From Temnothorax longispinosus (lineage: Eukaryota; Arthropoda; Insecta; Hymenoptera; Formicidae): a DNA stretch of 64,000 nucleotides. This document shows positions 25,505 to 38,204 of the stretch, in pieces. The translations under genes and the position numbers were made by a program. The DNA lies in contig NC_092366.1 of the NCBI RefSeq assembly GCF_030848805.1, forward strand, positions 3,286,001-3,350,000, written 5' to 3'. The stretch's first letter is position 1, and each line of letters begins with the position of its first letter. Below the pieces are notes generated by a model, which worked only from the letters and a program-made list of their open reading frames with translations, did not search any database and had not been told where the DNA came from.

Positions 25505-25779
25505 ACGCCTGCGGTCTCTCGGACGTGGCGCACATCGAGTCCCTTCAGGAAAAGTCGCAGTGCGCCTTGGAGGAGTACTGCCGGACCCAGTACCCGAATC
25601 AGCCGACAAGGTTCGGCAAACTGCTGCTGCGATTGCCGTCGCTGCGCACGGTCTCGTCGCAGGTAATCGAGCAGCTCTTCTTCGTGCGGCTGGTGGGCAA
25701 GACGCCGATCGAGACGCTCATCAGGGACATGCTGTTGAGCGGCAACAGCTTCAACTGGCCCTACATATCCTCGATGTGA
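25505..25779 (+). CDS. svp: Nuclear receptor seven-up (COUP-TF family), terminal coding exon
   Basis: Seven-up is an orphan nuclear receptor of the COUP-TF (NR2F) group, a DNA-binding transcription factor in the nucleus that in insects controls photoreceptor identity, neuroblast timing and heart cell fate. The exon starts after a pyrimidine-rich stretch and ACAG (25501-25504). Its first two bases complete a split Asp codon, then 90 codons run to TGA at 25777-25779. It holds the last helices of the ligand-binding domain: HIESLQEKSQCALEEY near exon residues 10-25, RFGKLLLRLPSLRTVSS at 36-52, VIEQLFFVRLVGKTPIETL at 54-72, and the AF-2 helix core PIETLIRDML at 68-77 that recruits coregulators. 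It ends NSFNWPYISSM, typical of insect seven-up. The zinc-finger exons are not in the window, so the gene is partial here. The family is very strongly conserved, which makes the call secure. Confidence 0.97.
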
Positions 25780-25936
25780 CACTCTGTCTGGCGGCAGCTA
25801 GCTTCCGCATAATATTACACGTCGAACAGCGGTATCGCGGCGCCCGACGATGACCCGTAGGCCCGACTCGCGTACGAGTAAAGAGAAAAATCGAGGGCGG
25901 ACGATGGGTGGGCGACGCCGCGAATCCCAAATATAC

Positions 25937-25954
25937 GGGGGAGAGGGGGGGGGG
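25937..25954 (+). other. G-rich tract just after svp stop
   Basis: Five Gs, then A-G-A, then ten Gs, on the sense strand about 160 bases after the svp stop codon. If transcribed it could form an RNA G-quadruplex. Confidence 0.5.
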
Positions 25955-26517
25955 ACGAGGACGGCGGACACAGTGGGCGCGACTCCGGCCTCGTTGTCGC
26001 GAGGTCTCGAGGTCGAAGGTCGACTCGTCGTTCTTGTCAACGTCGTCATTAACCCGGTTACGTATCCGCGTTGCTCTTAGCAGCGTGACGCGACAATATT
26101 CCTCGTTATTGATACTTGTTATATACTCGCGTTTCGCTAGATCGGCACGGTATTTCGCGACGAATCAGAATATCAGTCAGAATTTAAAAGACTTGTGACC
26201 CTGAGTAGACTTGACGTCAAAAAGAGAAAGAGGACGGAATCGACGGAAGCAAAGAATGAAGGAAGAAGGTTTTAGCGTATAGATTTTAGCGAGAGAGAGC
26301 TGGGGAGAATTAAGCGAGATCATTAACGCAGTTCGACCGAGAGTGATAGGATAATGCGCGCGAAGAGCGGCGAGAAAGGTGGGCGTGCAATGAGGAGCGA
26401 TCGTCTTGTTCGCCGAGGGAGAGGAATTTTCGGTGACGTGCTGAGAAAGGCAAAAGAGAGAGAGAGAGGGGGGTGGGGTGTAAAGAGAAAAAAAAGAAAA
26501 CAAGAAGAAAAATACGT

Positions 26518-26523
26518 AATAAA
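26518..26523 (+). terminator. AATAAA, early poly(A) signal candidate for svp
   Basis: Canonical hexamer about 740 bases after the svp stop codon. It is one of several; use would give a short 3' UTR. No clear GU-rich element follows, only purine-rich DNA. Confidence 0.25.
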
Positions 26524-26710
26524 GATGTTCATTCAGAAAATCGCGGAGGCGCCGAATGGCCCGAGCGCTCAAGAACGTTCATGGGCGTTAAAACTTGGTA
26601 CTCACTAAAGTGGTCGAGTGAAAGAGAGGGAGAGATTTGTACATGCAAGAAAGCTTGTCAGTTGTTTCGTGTGCGAGTGAAAGAGCGAGAGAAAGCGAAT
26701 GAATAAAAAT

Positions 26711-26713
<3 letters not shown>

Positions 26714-26762
<49 letters not shown>

Positions 26763-26769
26763 GAGAGAT
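26714..26769. repeat. (GA)n microsatellite, about 56 bp
   Basis: Nearly perfect AG/GA repeat with a few extra A residues towards the end. It lies in the putative svp 3' UTR, with purines on the sense strand. Confidence 0.9.
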
Positions 26770-26856
26770 TGAAAGAGATATGGGGGCTCAAGGGAGAAGG
26801 GATAGATAGATAAGCGTTTTGTTATGTAGTAAAGAATGAAATAAAGAGAGGGTGGA

Positions 26857-26858
<2 letters not shown>

Positions 26859-26904
<46 letters not shown>
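26859..26904. repeat. (GA)n microsatellite, 46 bp
   Basis: Perfect GA repeat, 90 bases after the previous one. The two long tracts on one strand make a polypurine region of about 450 bases with scattered shorter GA runs (26450-26905). Confidence 0.9.
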
Positions 26905-26907
<3 letters not shown>

Positions 26908-28910
26908 CGGGAAGACGAGCGTGGCGTGAAGAAGTCATAAATTAGCATTTATAATCAACGATGAGAGGAAGAGAGAGAGCCGGTGGATCTCCCATCGCTA
27001 TCTCGAATCAATCTTCGCGCCGAGTACTCGCTATTAGTCGAGTCATGCCATGGGCCTTAGTCATTCGTCTTGACGCCTCTCCTACGAGGCTGCAGCGTTC
27101 TCCAAGTTCATAGCCCGTGAAACATTCTTTCGGAAATATCCCCTTTCGGTCGGACGACGCTCGCGCCTGCACGCACAGATCGCAGATCTAAATCCCCGCA
27201 CGACATCGCCTTTCGTCGAAATCGTCCGTGATCTTCGAGGATTACCGGCGGTAAGTCGTGATTTTGCCTCGGTTATCTTTGCGTAGTCATCACGATCGAG
27301 TATCCTAATTTTTCGATTACGACGTTAAGACCTTGGAATCTCAGAAACTTTAGCCTGTGTCTCGTAATAAAATATTTTCGTAAATTATTTGTGTAAATTT
27401 TTTTTTTCGGATTAATATAAAGATACACTTATTGAATTGAAAATTCTCATGTTTTTCGCGAAAAGTACCTTTCCTAAAATTATTAAATCTCTGCATAATC
27501 TTAACTAATACTTTACATAATGAATCGAAACATGATAATGTATCTGAGCTCTGTATTTAATATTAAGAAAAATCATTATTAATACATCCCCTAATCGCTA
27601 TATATGAAAATAATTTTAAACGAATTTTAATAATTTTGTATTGCGCATTTTCTTTTCCACTTTTCGTTCGTTTGCGATTTTTTAGCTATGCGTATTACAG
27701 TTCAATAAATACAATTTGATCACTTTTGTTATTTGTTAAGTTGTTCACTGTACTTTTCCGAAGTCGCTCGGATGTCTCGTCAAATCCGCTTTATATTTTG
27801 TTTTATCATTTTTAAAAAGCGAATGATCTGTAAAGGCTGCGGTACACGACATTATCGAAAAGTTCGTCTATTTAAAGATAAATATATTGTACAAAAATTT
27901 TTATGTATAGTACTTTAGATAGGAGCTAAGAGAGTCGGGCATCGTCAAGCACATCTGGTAATTTAGCGAACAAGAGTCGACTTTACTAAATATAAAAAGA
28001 AATTGTTTGTTGTAAGTAGGATGTAAAGTGCGAAGCGCGTTGCATTTTACGGCGTGAACGAAGGAAACTTATGAGATCGCGTGAGATAAATTAGGCTCCT
28101 TCGCGCTCGCGCGAATGGTATATTTGTAATAGCGGCGTTTTTTTGCGAATATAGGCGTTTAATGCGATCGCGTTTACTTGTACTAGAATTACGGCGGCGA
28201 TTTTTCGATGTCTCATCTAACTCGACGACGATCGTTCTCGAAAAGGAGCTTCGAGAGAGAGATAGAGAGAGAGAAAGAAATGCAGCGAACGACGACGAAA
28301 CTCCACACGTGACGTTCAACTTGAATGACAATACCGCGCGATATCATATATACAGCCAATATTATGTATCTTGTAAATACGATATTTTTACCTTGGGTTA
28401 CTTAAGAGCGTACGTGACGAGACCACTCGAGAGTGCGATATAACGTCTTCTTTGTATGCCAGTGCCATTGCACGTCACATCATCGCGTCATGATTAATTC
28501 CGCGGCAATCACGCACGATCGGTCGACCGATCAATCGATAGACTACTCGGAACACAGCTGACTCGAGATGATAGATCCGAGACGAGCAGACGAGATGTCC
28601 CGTGGAAACACGCTGCGGTAGGGTAAGTCATTATCCTTGTTGTACCGGCAAAAGAACCTCGCGAACTCGGAAATTCAGATTTTAAATGGATGTAAATAGA
28701 TAGATTTAGAAATTTGCAGTTGGTGCCAAAAAACAGTAACAATTATTTCTCATATGCAAAGCGATATATATCTTTAAAACTATTCGAGATATCAAAAAAT
28801 GAGAAAATTTTTGAGATTTGTTTGATTCAGTCAAAAATTACAATTACAAGTTTATATAAAGAATTATAAGATTATTTAAAATAAAAATATTTTTATTTTA
28901 TAATATTATA

Positions 28911-29094
28911 CAGTAGAGTCTCGTTAAATTTGGTCCCCTGTAATCTTTAGATTCCTTCACACATACTTTCACCAACATTAATATCGTGCCCCTTCCATAT
29001 CACGCGTTACCGCAAGTACACGGTGATTGGCAGTCCACTCTGTGGTGGGAGTATTCCATAATTTTTTAAAGTCAATATTAGAGAGACTCTACTG
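28911..29094. mobile_element. Pogo/Tigger-like MITE, TA-flanked
   Basis: A 184-bp unit with terminal inverted repeats CAGTAGAGTCTC at the left and its complement at the right (GAGACTCTACTG), each immediately flanked by TA (28909-28910 and 29095-29096). Ends of the form CAGTAGA-CTCG next to a TA duplication are typical of pogo/Tigger elements. There is no open reading frame, so it is non-autonomous. It lies in the putative svp 3' transcript region. Confidence 0.75.
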
Positions 29095-30162
29095 TAACAT
29101 AATAGATATTTTTCTATATAAAAGATGCAAAGGAATAAGTTTTTAAAAATAAATACTTTTTCAGAATGTTATTTGTGTGGTTAAATAGAGATGCTTTTAT
29201 CATAAAACATATTTGATATATGTCGAATAGTTTCGGCGATATATATTATAGGGAAAAATCGAAAGCCGCTTTACACATGAGGTGTGATTTTACTCCTCAA
29301 ATTGTTTTTTGATACCTATTAAAAATTTATAAATCTATTTACCTACTCCATATATGCAAAGTTTCATTAAAATTAGAACTTCCTAATTTGCTAGATTCCC
29401 TTGTTAGATGCTTAAATAGAGCGAATTTACGAACTTCCGATTGTGGACGAAACGCGCTAAAGTTTCGTTGTTATTTCTCGCAATAACACATTTCGCGTTA
29501 TTAAATATCGTTTCTGATTGTCAGTGTGGCTAGAAATCTCGACGGATGATTCTATGATTTGTTTAATTGTACAAAAAAGCGACAATTTATGACTCGTTAC
29601 ATCCTGGTATGTATAAGACTATTAAATGCAAATGTATATTTGAAGTGTATAATGGAAAAAATGTAATGATGTTTATGAAAAGAGCGACTGGGATAATATC
29701 TTGATAATGTAGATTAGAAATGAAAAATACATTGATATTTGATTATTTTTTTATTAATTATTTATTTTATTAAATTAAATTATATATTTTATTAATTATT
29801 TTTATAATTAATATAATTTCCAACGGAGTTTTCTTTTTTATGTTTTGTTGCTCCTTCGCTAAACCCATTATAATTCGCGAATTTTTAATGTTTTTAAGCA
29901 AGATTAATGTAATATGGTTGGGAAATATCTCAATTTAGGATGTAACGGGTTAAAATTGAGATAACAACGCTACGAAGTATATCGAGATATATTTTTGATT
30001 GAAATATGAGGAATATTCGATATTGCTTGTCGCTGGGTCTCCGACAGATAAAGATAGAATAACTGTGAGTTGAACAGGCATAAAATGCGAACAGCGCTGC
30101 GAGATGTGTATGTGTAAGTGTTAATTTCAATGTGTATGCACGTGTGTACGTGCATGTGTGTA

Positions 30163-30181
30163 TGTGTGTGTGTGTGTGTGT
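30163..30181. repeat. (GT)n microsatellite
   Basis: Perfect TG repeat at the end of a broader TG/TGTA-rich stretch (30131-30181) with further TATG repeats near 30230-30255. Confidence 0.85.
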
Positions 30182-31669
30182 TTATGCGTATAGAAAAATT
30201 AAGGGAGAAAAAAAAAGCGAACACACGAGAATGTATGTATACGTATGTGTATGTGTGGAACGAGAGAGAACGAGATCGCAAAATAATGTGATAATATGTA
30301 TGTCAAAAATGAAACCCGATTTTTCGAAACGGTGCTTTTTCTATCTTATAAATATATTGTACAATATATTGTATACACAACAACAGCACAACGGACTCGG
30401 CGCGTTGTATAGGGTTGTTTAATGATATTAAGAGGAGATATTTGAATACTACGTTATAGTAAATGTGGCAATGTCGAGCTAGTTACTTAGTGGAGCACTT
30501 TTTTTTAGGGGTATATGGGATATTTCTAATATGTTTAAGCAGCGGTCGTTTCTTAAAGGAAATTCTGCGATTGGGTTTCCTCGAGCGGGATCCAATTGAC
30601 GATATATACCGTAGCTGAATTGCTCGCGAATATATGAGTTCCGCATTATCGAAATTAGTGCGCAATTTTTCAAGATTTTCGCGAAATAGGCATATAATTT
30701 GTCGCGGGTATATTGCCCCCATTTTTCGTTAAGTTTCACCGTCAAACTTATATATAGCTATACGTAATTAAATACAGTTCTACCCCTTTTTTCTTAATCT
30801 AGGAACAACCTGGATTTGTTCCTGGAATGGATTTTGATTAAATTACATTTATAAATGGTATGCCATTTCAAAAATAAGGGGCTTATACGCGAGATATAAG
30901 GAAGCGTCGACTCGGATCTGGAAAAGGACGATCACTACCATACATCGAGTACTTAAACGCTTGTAAGTGATACCATAATTTCTGTACACTCTACGTTCGC
31001 CTTTCTTACCTTCGCTCATTTAGCAGCATCAGAAAGTGATAGTGATTGTCATTTGTCGAAATATGGAAGGAATCGATGACGATCAGATAAATCAGCTATT
31101 GGACGGAATAGTGTTACAAACAATTTCTCATTTCAGAAAACGCAAGATGAGTTTACGGAAGTAGAATCTAATAATATAGCTATTTTGTTAAAGGTTCTTA
31201 TGTTTCTATGTATAAAGATAAAATACAAAACTTTATGCTGCTCGCTTTAAAGCAATTATTGAAATTGTAGAGAAAATTGACGAATTTTATTTAATCTAGG
31301 ATTTATAATTTATTTTACATTGTAATATAATATTTTATATTTGTGCACGGAGAAGAGTCTAATACGTGTTGATCGCAATATTTATTAAAGAAACTAGTAC
31401 ACGCGACGGACTTTGATTTTCACTATTCCATCCAACTGAAACATAAAAGTGTAACAAGTCCCTGTCGATACATTCTCACGGTGTTCCCATCTCTCACGTG
31501 GATCCCTCTCGAGGTGCTCGCACGATGATACGGTTGCTCACGAAACTCAAAAATGTATTATAAACGAATGCGTGTGTGTAGGTACGTCAGGGCGCGAGAG
31601 AGTGACGTTCTTATACATATAGTTATGTATAAAGTCGTGAAAACTTTTTGTATAAAAGACGTGTAAATA

Positions 31670-31822
31670 ATTAATATATATAAATATAAATAAAGAATAT
31701 AAATATGAATGCATATAAATATATAAATATGAAAATATATGAACATATATATAAATGAATTGCAAAGAAAAAATATAAATATATATAAATAAATATATAT
31801 AAAATGGATATATATATATTGT
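31670..31822. repeat. AT-rich ATA/TAAA low-complexity tract
   Basis: A long run of TATAAATA-type repeats with almost no G or C. The minus-strand open frames over it (Tyr/Ile/Phe-rich) are artefacts of the repeat. Confidence 0.85.
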
Positions 31823-31823
31823 A

Positions 31824-31862
31824 TCGTAGCGTTGCGTAGAACACGCTACGACGAATAATAAA
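31824..31862 (+). terminator. Distal poly(A) signal candidate with hairpin
   Basis: An 8-bp stem TCGTAGCG (31824-31831) and CGCTACGA (31844-31851) lies just before AATAAA at 31857-31862. TG-rich sequence (TTGATGATGATG and later TGTTT) follows at about 31870-31890, as in a downstream element. It could mark the far end of a long svp 3' UTR, or be unused. Confidence 0.3.
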
Positions 31863-34800
31863 AAGCATTATTGATGATGATGTAACCTGTTTCGAGACGC
31901 ATAACGGCGGTATGTACGGAGTTGTAGATGTAACGCGACTGGTCTTTTTTGCAGATGTTATAATAAGAAAATATCACGTTACAAAGTATAACCGGTGTAC
32001 TGATTATTCTAACCCTTGCGCAGCATTTACGAGATCGTAAACCTCGAGCCTGCGATTTTCTTCACGCATGCTATATTACTAAAGCCGGATCGCGCACACA
32101 TCCATTAGTGGATAAAGCGTAGTTAATTAAAAATTATCATACTATTACATTTCTCAGTAAATTTAACTCTTTAGTTTATTTTAAGACTCGCGATTATCTT
32201 TTTGCAATACGATTTGTTTTGATTATTTTATTTTGACAACTCTTTCGTTTTATAATTAATTTTTTATTTATAATTCTTTTTTTATAATTTATTTTAAGAT
32301 TCTTTTTCTGTAACTTTATGATAATTCATTAAAAATTATGATTAATATTTATTTCGAAATAATTGCGAGGAATAAATTTTGTGGAGGCTGCCATACTGAT
32401 TAGATGCAAGCGTAAGTATTACATGGTTGGAATGTACAAATATAACAATGCATCATGGATAAATAATAATGGGATATTTGAATCAACTAATACAAAAAAT
32501 GTGACATTTCTTTTTTTCATGGAAAAAATAAAATAGAATTTGTTTAAAAGTTTAAATTTCGTTGCTTTGCAGTAAAATATGAATTTATTGGACCATATTC
32601 GTACCAAGAAGAATATTTGAGTTTAAAATTAGCTAAAGAGTCATTTTGATGAGCATTATTTCATTTGCTTAATTAACCTTTAGATCGCTGAATGTTTCCA
32701 AATAAACCACTTTTAATACGACGCAAATGTTCTCTTCTCTTACGGTCCAGAGTAGAAATTTGCACATAAAATTCCGAAAGAAAGAGGAGAAAAGAGACGA
32801 GGGGAGGATCACGACACGGAAGGCGAAGAAGCGGCGGAGAAAAAGGCAGCGAAGAAGAGAAAAAGGGGAGAGAAACGGAGTGTCTTAGCCGCCGAGAGGC
32901 CGCGGGGTCGCGATCGCAGACAGAAGTATCGCCGTCACGTCGGCCAGAAATCACTCGCGCGCGGGCCCGAGGAAAATTCGCTCGCCAATTGTTTATATTG
33001 AAATACGCTCGTGCAGGAATGCATCCCGGCAACCGCGCTGATGTAGCTCGCGCTCGCGCCTCTTTCAGGAATGAGAGGATACCCGGGATCGTGCAGCGCC
33101 GAGGTATTCGAAAAAGCAGCCGAGGGCGCATCCAAGCCGCACCGCGCCGCTTCCTTTTCCGCTCGTGGAACCCTCGCGTTCTCGACATATTCTTGCGCGA
33201 TACGCGCCGATGAAAGCGAACGAGGTTTCTATTTCGGGAGACAGAATTCTCACGCGACTTTCCGAAGCGCGTGGAAGACGCGTAGTCTACATTTTTTCAC
33301 CGCAAAAATTTCTCGGTCAGGAACGTTAACATTGTACGGGATAAGACAAATGAAATAAATTACGTTTAGTGTTAAATAAAGTATGATTGCGAACAATAGA
33401 ATTTTCAAAACATAGGAAAATAATGTGCTTTCAAAATTTTTATGATAGATGATAGATAATAAAAACGTTAAATAATTTGACGTTAGAGTCTAGATTTCTA
33501 TTACTAAGAAACAACCGGATGACAGCTTTTGCAAGCAGCATCAGAAATTGCCGAGAAAGAAACATATGTCTTTCTCACATTCGCGACATGTGGGGGACGA
33601 CGGATAACGAATGACATCAAGTATTACATATTTACAGTGTTCGCGCGCATCGAGAATCGACGACAAATCAAGGCGGATCGAGCTTCCGTGGACGATCCCG
33701 TTGATTCTGAGACGTTTCCACGTGGAGAGGTGTTCTCTCACGATCTATGGAGACGCATACATAAATCTCAGATAAATCACGGAGCGGAGACGGCTCCGGG
33801 CTCTCGTCGGAGCGCATGCACGGAAAGCAAAAACTGTGGCTCGGCTTAAAAAGAAGCACCGGTAATCTCGCAGCGATGTATCTCGCCAAACACTTAGAAT
33901 TTCGATAAATTTAGGTGTAGACGAGATCTGATATAATCGGGAATCCATGTGGAAAACGACAATGTTTCTAATATGGACATGTAAAATAAAATTTTCACTT
34001 TTTAAGGACCTGTTTATAAATTTTTGCAAATAATTATTTCGTCTCGTAATAAAATATCTGAATTATACCAAAATTATAAAGATGATAGAAATATTGTTAA
34101 GGCATAAATAATTAAATTATTATATTATTAAATTTTTACAAAATAATTAAGGCAAATAATTTGCCGCAAATTTATTAATGGCTCTGGTTAAAAAAAATCT
34201 AGGTAATTAATTGAGATTTGCCTAATAATATCTCATGTACGATTACGTTTGTTAATACTGTCCAAGCTAATATGAGTATATTTATTTCTGAATGATCGGT
34301 ATTCATCATTTCTCTACTTTGGGTTCCCGAAGCTGAAAGTGAAAGAAGCTAAAAGGCAGCGATAAGAACGGACGTCGTTCGAGAACACGTTGCTGGTTTG
34401 GCGCGTTTCCAGAAGGCACGCTTCTCTCGGACCCGTAAACAAAGCGCTCTTGACAAGACATACTTTCCATGCCGGCGGCATCTTAGATCGAAATTAATCG
34501 TTCCTTTTTCTAGACGCAAGATGTATATATCCGCGACGTCGCGATGTTTGGCGAGTGAATTATTGCGGGACGCACGCGTCCATTCCGCGCGGAATTTCCA
34601 AGGACACCATCAAATCGTCACTGATGATAATGGAGACACGCGCGTATTAGTTTTAATTCTAACGATACGAAAATTCTCGCGTTTAACAACAATACATTTT
34701 ATAACTATAAGAGGGAACAAAATACTTTGTATACCTATATTTATAAGTAAAGATTATAAGTTTCCTAAAAATATAATTCTGCGCTAAATAAATTTCGTTA

Positions 34801-36060
34801 AGTGCGATCATGAGAGAGAGAGAGATTTCTGCAAAAATTATTGTGCATAAATTAATATATTACAAAGACTTTAAATATTTTCCCGCTATGCAAATATGAG
34901 AATGTTGCGTTTAATATTATTAATAAATAATAATACACTTTTGCTGCCTTTTTCATCTTTAAAATCTTTGTGCTAAAATTATAGTTTCTAATATATTAAA
35001 TTCTACTTCGGCTATAGACAATAAATTATTATTTTATGTTATGATACATAAATTATACATATCTTATGTTATCTTCTTTTTTTGTATTTAACATACAGCA
35101 ATTTATAATATCGATATTAAATAAGCACAAACGACTTCCACTTTGTTGCATCTTAATAATAGCAAATGTCAGAAAGGAAAAGTGCCCTCGATAAGTCTCG
35201 TTTTACGTTCTGCGAGGCCTCGATCTCGTTAATCGCGCGCTTATAAGGAAGAAACGGCGATTGATCGCGCGGAAATGCGGAGAATCCGCTCTGATTAGGC
35301 ACACGCGGGTTTTTAATACTCGATACTCTCATAGCTGATGATTTGTGTGCCACGTCGAACAGAACGCTTCATTCAGAATCCGTTTCCACCGCACTCGTTA
35401 TCAAGACGTAAACGCGCAACGAGATAACGTCCCGCCCCGCGCGCATCAGTTAGCTTTGAAATTACATTTCTTCGTCTTTAATCGGGGCAAAATATATTCA
35501 GCTGAATGTGCGTGTACTGTTGCGAAACAATTCGCTTTCCGAGAATGATTACGAAATAACGAATATTAGAAAATTATCGATATAAGAAAAAAACGTCTAT
35601 ATCTAAAAAAAAATCGAGATACAGTTTAAGAATTTAAGTGATAGAGTTTGATTCTCTCTCTTTCGGATCTTTTTACATTTTACTATTACAAACATATAAT
35701 TAAAATCTTGAATGGGCATTTATTATAATGATTTTTTACTGTCTGAATAAATTAAAAGACCGAAAGGGTTAAAAAGATGTTACATCGTGGAAAGGTTAGA
35801 TATGAATGAAAAATAATCTCTATTAAAAATTACTTGTGTCTTTAAAATATGTCATTTAAAGAGATAAAAGTTATAAAACTAAAAAACGAATATATCAAGA
35901 TTCTGAAAAGATATGTTAATAGAAGATAAAAATTAAGTCCGTGATCAGAAGAGAGAGGACGGTCGTGAGAATACGAATGTCCGAAAAACAGGAAGCTAAC
36001 CCGACAGCGTCGGGACTCACGCGACGGCGAAAACTCCGAGAGGAGGATGGAAGGAAGAGG

Positions 36061-36077
36061 CGCGCGCGCGCGCGCGC
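36061..36077. repeat. (CG)n run
   Basis: Seventeen bases of alternating C and G in a CpG-rich block, unusual in a genome with methylation-driven CpG loss. Confidence 0.8.
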
Positions 36078-37864
36078 AAGAGGATGCTACGGAGATTTTG
36101 GTACGGTTCCAGCGGCTCCAGCGATGGCCGCGTTCGCTATATATTCCGTTTTATCGTTTCCCTCGCGAGGAGAGCAGAAGAGGGAGTGAGAGAAAGAGAG
36201 AAGATACGGTCAACCCCGGCGATAACCCCGGCGTCTGACCTTATTATATCTCGCAGCGCGCGCGGCGGAGGGCTCTCCTCCTCGACGATATAATTTTAAC
36301 GGCGGCGCCCCCGGTGCACGTCTCGCTCGCCCATTTCTCTCGCCGTGCCACCGAAAGAGCGAGTGAGATAATGGATTTCCTGGAAAGCCGCGGTAGCGCC
36401 CGGCCGGGCCGGTGCATCCGACGGGACAATCGAGGCCGCGAGTCAATGAATTTTCCCCATGAATGAAGCCGCGCCGGTCTCGCCGCGCCCTATCGCGCGC
36501 GTCTCCCGCGACGAAAGCGCTCGAACAATCGAGATCGCGATTTTCTTCGCGTTCTTCTCACGAGAGTCTTCCGCGCGATCTCGGCCACAGACGAGAAGTT
36601 CAGAACTATAAAGCCGAGCCGGGGTTGCGGAATGCGCGACGAGTTCGATGTGTCGTTGCAAACACGAAACGTTTAGGAGGATTATATGGAACGCATGCTA
36701 ATCGTTCGACTATAATTGATGTAATCTAAACAAAATTGGTGTGGGGGAAAAAAAAGGTTTTTCCATTAATAAATTCAAATCTTAACTTGAACTTTACAGA
36801 TGGAGGGATACAGAAGAATCCAAGTACTTAAATATGGCAGTTTTCATTATTTGATTATTCTATTACCCAAATGTCTTACTTTATTCGGTCTGTTATCTGA
36901 ACACAGAAAACTCTTCTCTCATTAAAAGAAAAAAGCAAAATAATATACATGACGTTTGCTTCTTAAAGATGATATGCCATCTTCTTTTGAAGCACTCGTG
37001 GCATTTGATAAAGAGCTTATAGATGGTTTTAAGGCATAGAAATGACACAATATTGCGCAATTAAATGCGTTTGAAAAACTTGTTTGATTTAATAGAGATC
37101 CATAACTTTTTTAAGCAAATTATCAATTTTCTAGATTTTTAATATTCTCACTGAGAAAAGCAGATAAAACTCGAGAGTTAAGAAACCGATGATTCTACCG
37201 TTCGAAACTTTGCTTGTTGACTGTTTGTATTTTTCCATTAGTTATTCAGATAAAAAAAGGTTTCATCATGTTTGAAGAAGAGGAAAAAAAGAGCTGAATT
37301 AATTTCACATCCAACGTACTTTCGAATAAAATGAGAGCGCGATTCTGTGAACGTATATAAATTAATGGATTTATGCATCTCTCTCAATATAGCGCTCTAC
37401 GACTTTATCCATCTAGCGATGTGGGATTTCCGCGTATTGCGAAAACGAAGATCTATGGATCTAAATCGATTCCACGAATTTTACGCATTAAGATACGCGG
37501 CCGTAAAGTGTGATACGCTCGTCACTGTACCGGAGTATTGTTGGTGTGACATAGCGTGACCCAATATTGCATCACTGGTAACGCGAAGTAAACAGCCGTT
37601 TTTACGTACATATCGCGTCTAATCGCCTTGAGATAACAAATGCTGAAAACAGTGATTACGATGCATCTCTTTTAATTGGACATACTATCTGTTGACATCG
37701 TGACGTTTCCAAAAAAATCGTGAAACAAGAACGTGTTCCGTTCGACGATCTAAATTTGATAAAACCAAGAAAGAAAATTTAATATTATTGTACAATAAAA
37801 GAATATAAAAGAAATCTAAAGTAGCATGGATAAAAATTTCAATTTTCCTTCCTTTTTTTACGTA

Positions 37865-38204
37865 CACGGAGAGAATTTTTTGTTATATTTTACCCTTAAA
37901 TTCACTACAAACTTGGGGCAACTTTGGCAACCAAGGAATTTTTAAAATATACAAAAGACATTTTACAAACAACGGTATAAAAATTACCAAGCAGATTGGT
38001 AAATTTTGAAAAATTATTGAAATTTCCTAGCTATACCTCAGTAAAATTAATCAAACATATTTTATATTTTAATGTAATAGATATTAATATTTCTTATAAT
38101 GGTAGATATTAATCAGAATAGCTCGCATAAAATTCTTGGTGGTACATGTTGTCCCACAACTACCATGATTTCAGGATAAATTTTAAGAGAAAATTATCTC
38201 CGTG
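37865..38204. mobile_element. MITE with CACGGAGA ends, TA-flanked
   Basis: The outer 20 bases on the left (TACACGGAGAGAATTTTTTG from 37863) and on the right, read in reverse (TACACGGAGATAATTTTCTC), agree at 17 of 20 positions, and TA lies at both borders. The 340-bp interior is AT-rich and has no open frame. The terminus resembles that of the 6743-6963 element (CACTGAGA), suggesting related Tc1/mariner-type MITEs. Confidence 0.65.

Larger units (their letters stand above)
25780..31862 (+). other. svp: svp 3' UTR and downstream region (end uncertain)
   Basis: No coding sequence is recognised between the svp stop codon and about 31.9 kb. The region holds a G-rich tract (25937-25954), two long GA microsatellites, a GT repeat, a pogo-like MITE and an ATA-rich stretch (31670-31830). 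Pumilio-type UGUAAAUA motifs occur in the sense strand at 28372, 28691 and 31662; in AT-rich DNA some are expected by chance. AATAAA signals occur at 26518, 26840 and 27704, and near the far end at 31857. Which of them ends the transcript cannot be decided from sequence, so the UTR may stop well before 31.8 kb. Confidence 0.4.

Noticed and set aside
25396..25853. Two 128-codon open frames over the svp exon (one on each strand)
   Set aside because: Shadows of the svp terminal exon, whose own frame has the conserved protein.
26588..26948. Minus-strand Ser/Leu-repeat open frames
   Set aside because: Direct translation of the GA microsatellites.
32673..33188. 171-codon minus-strand open frame
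   Set aside because: Four to five overlapping frames are open on both strands here; no domain and no splice or start context.
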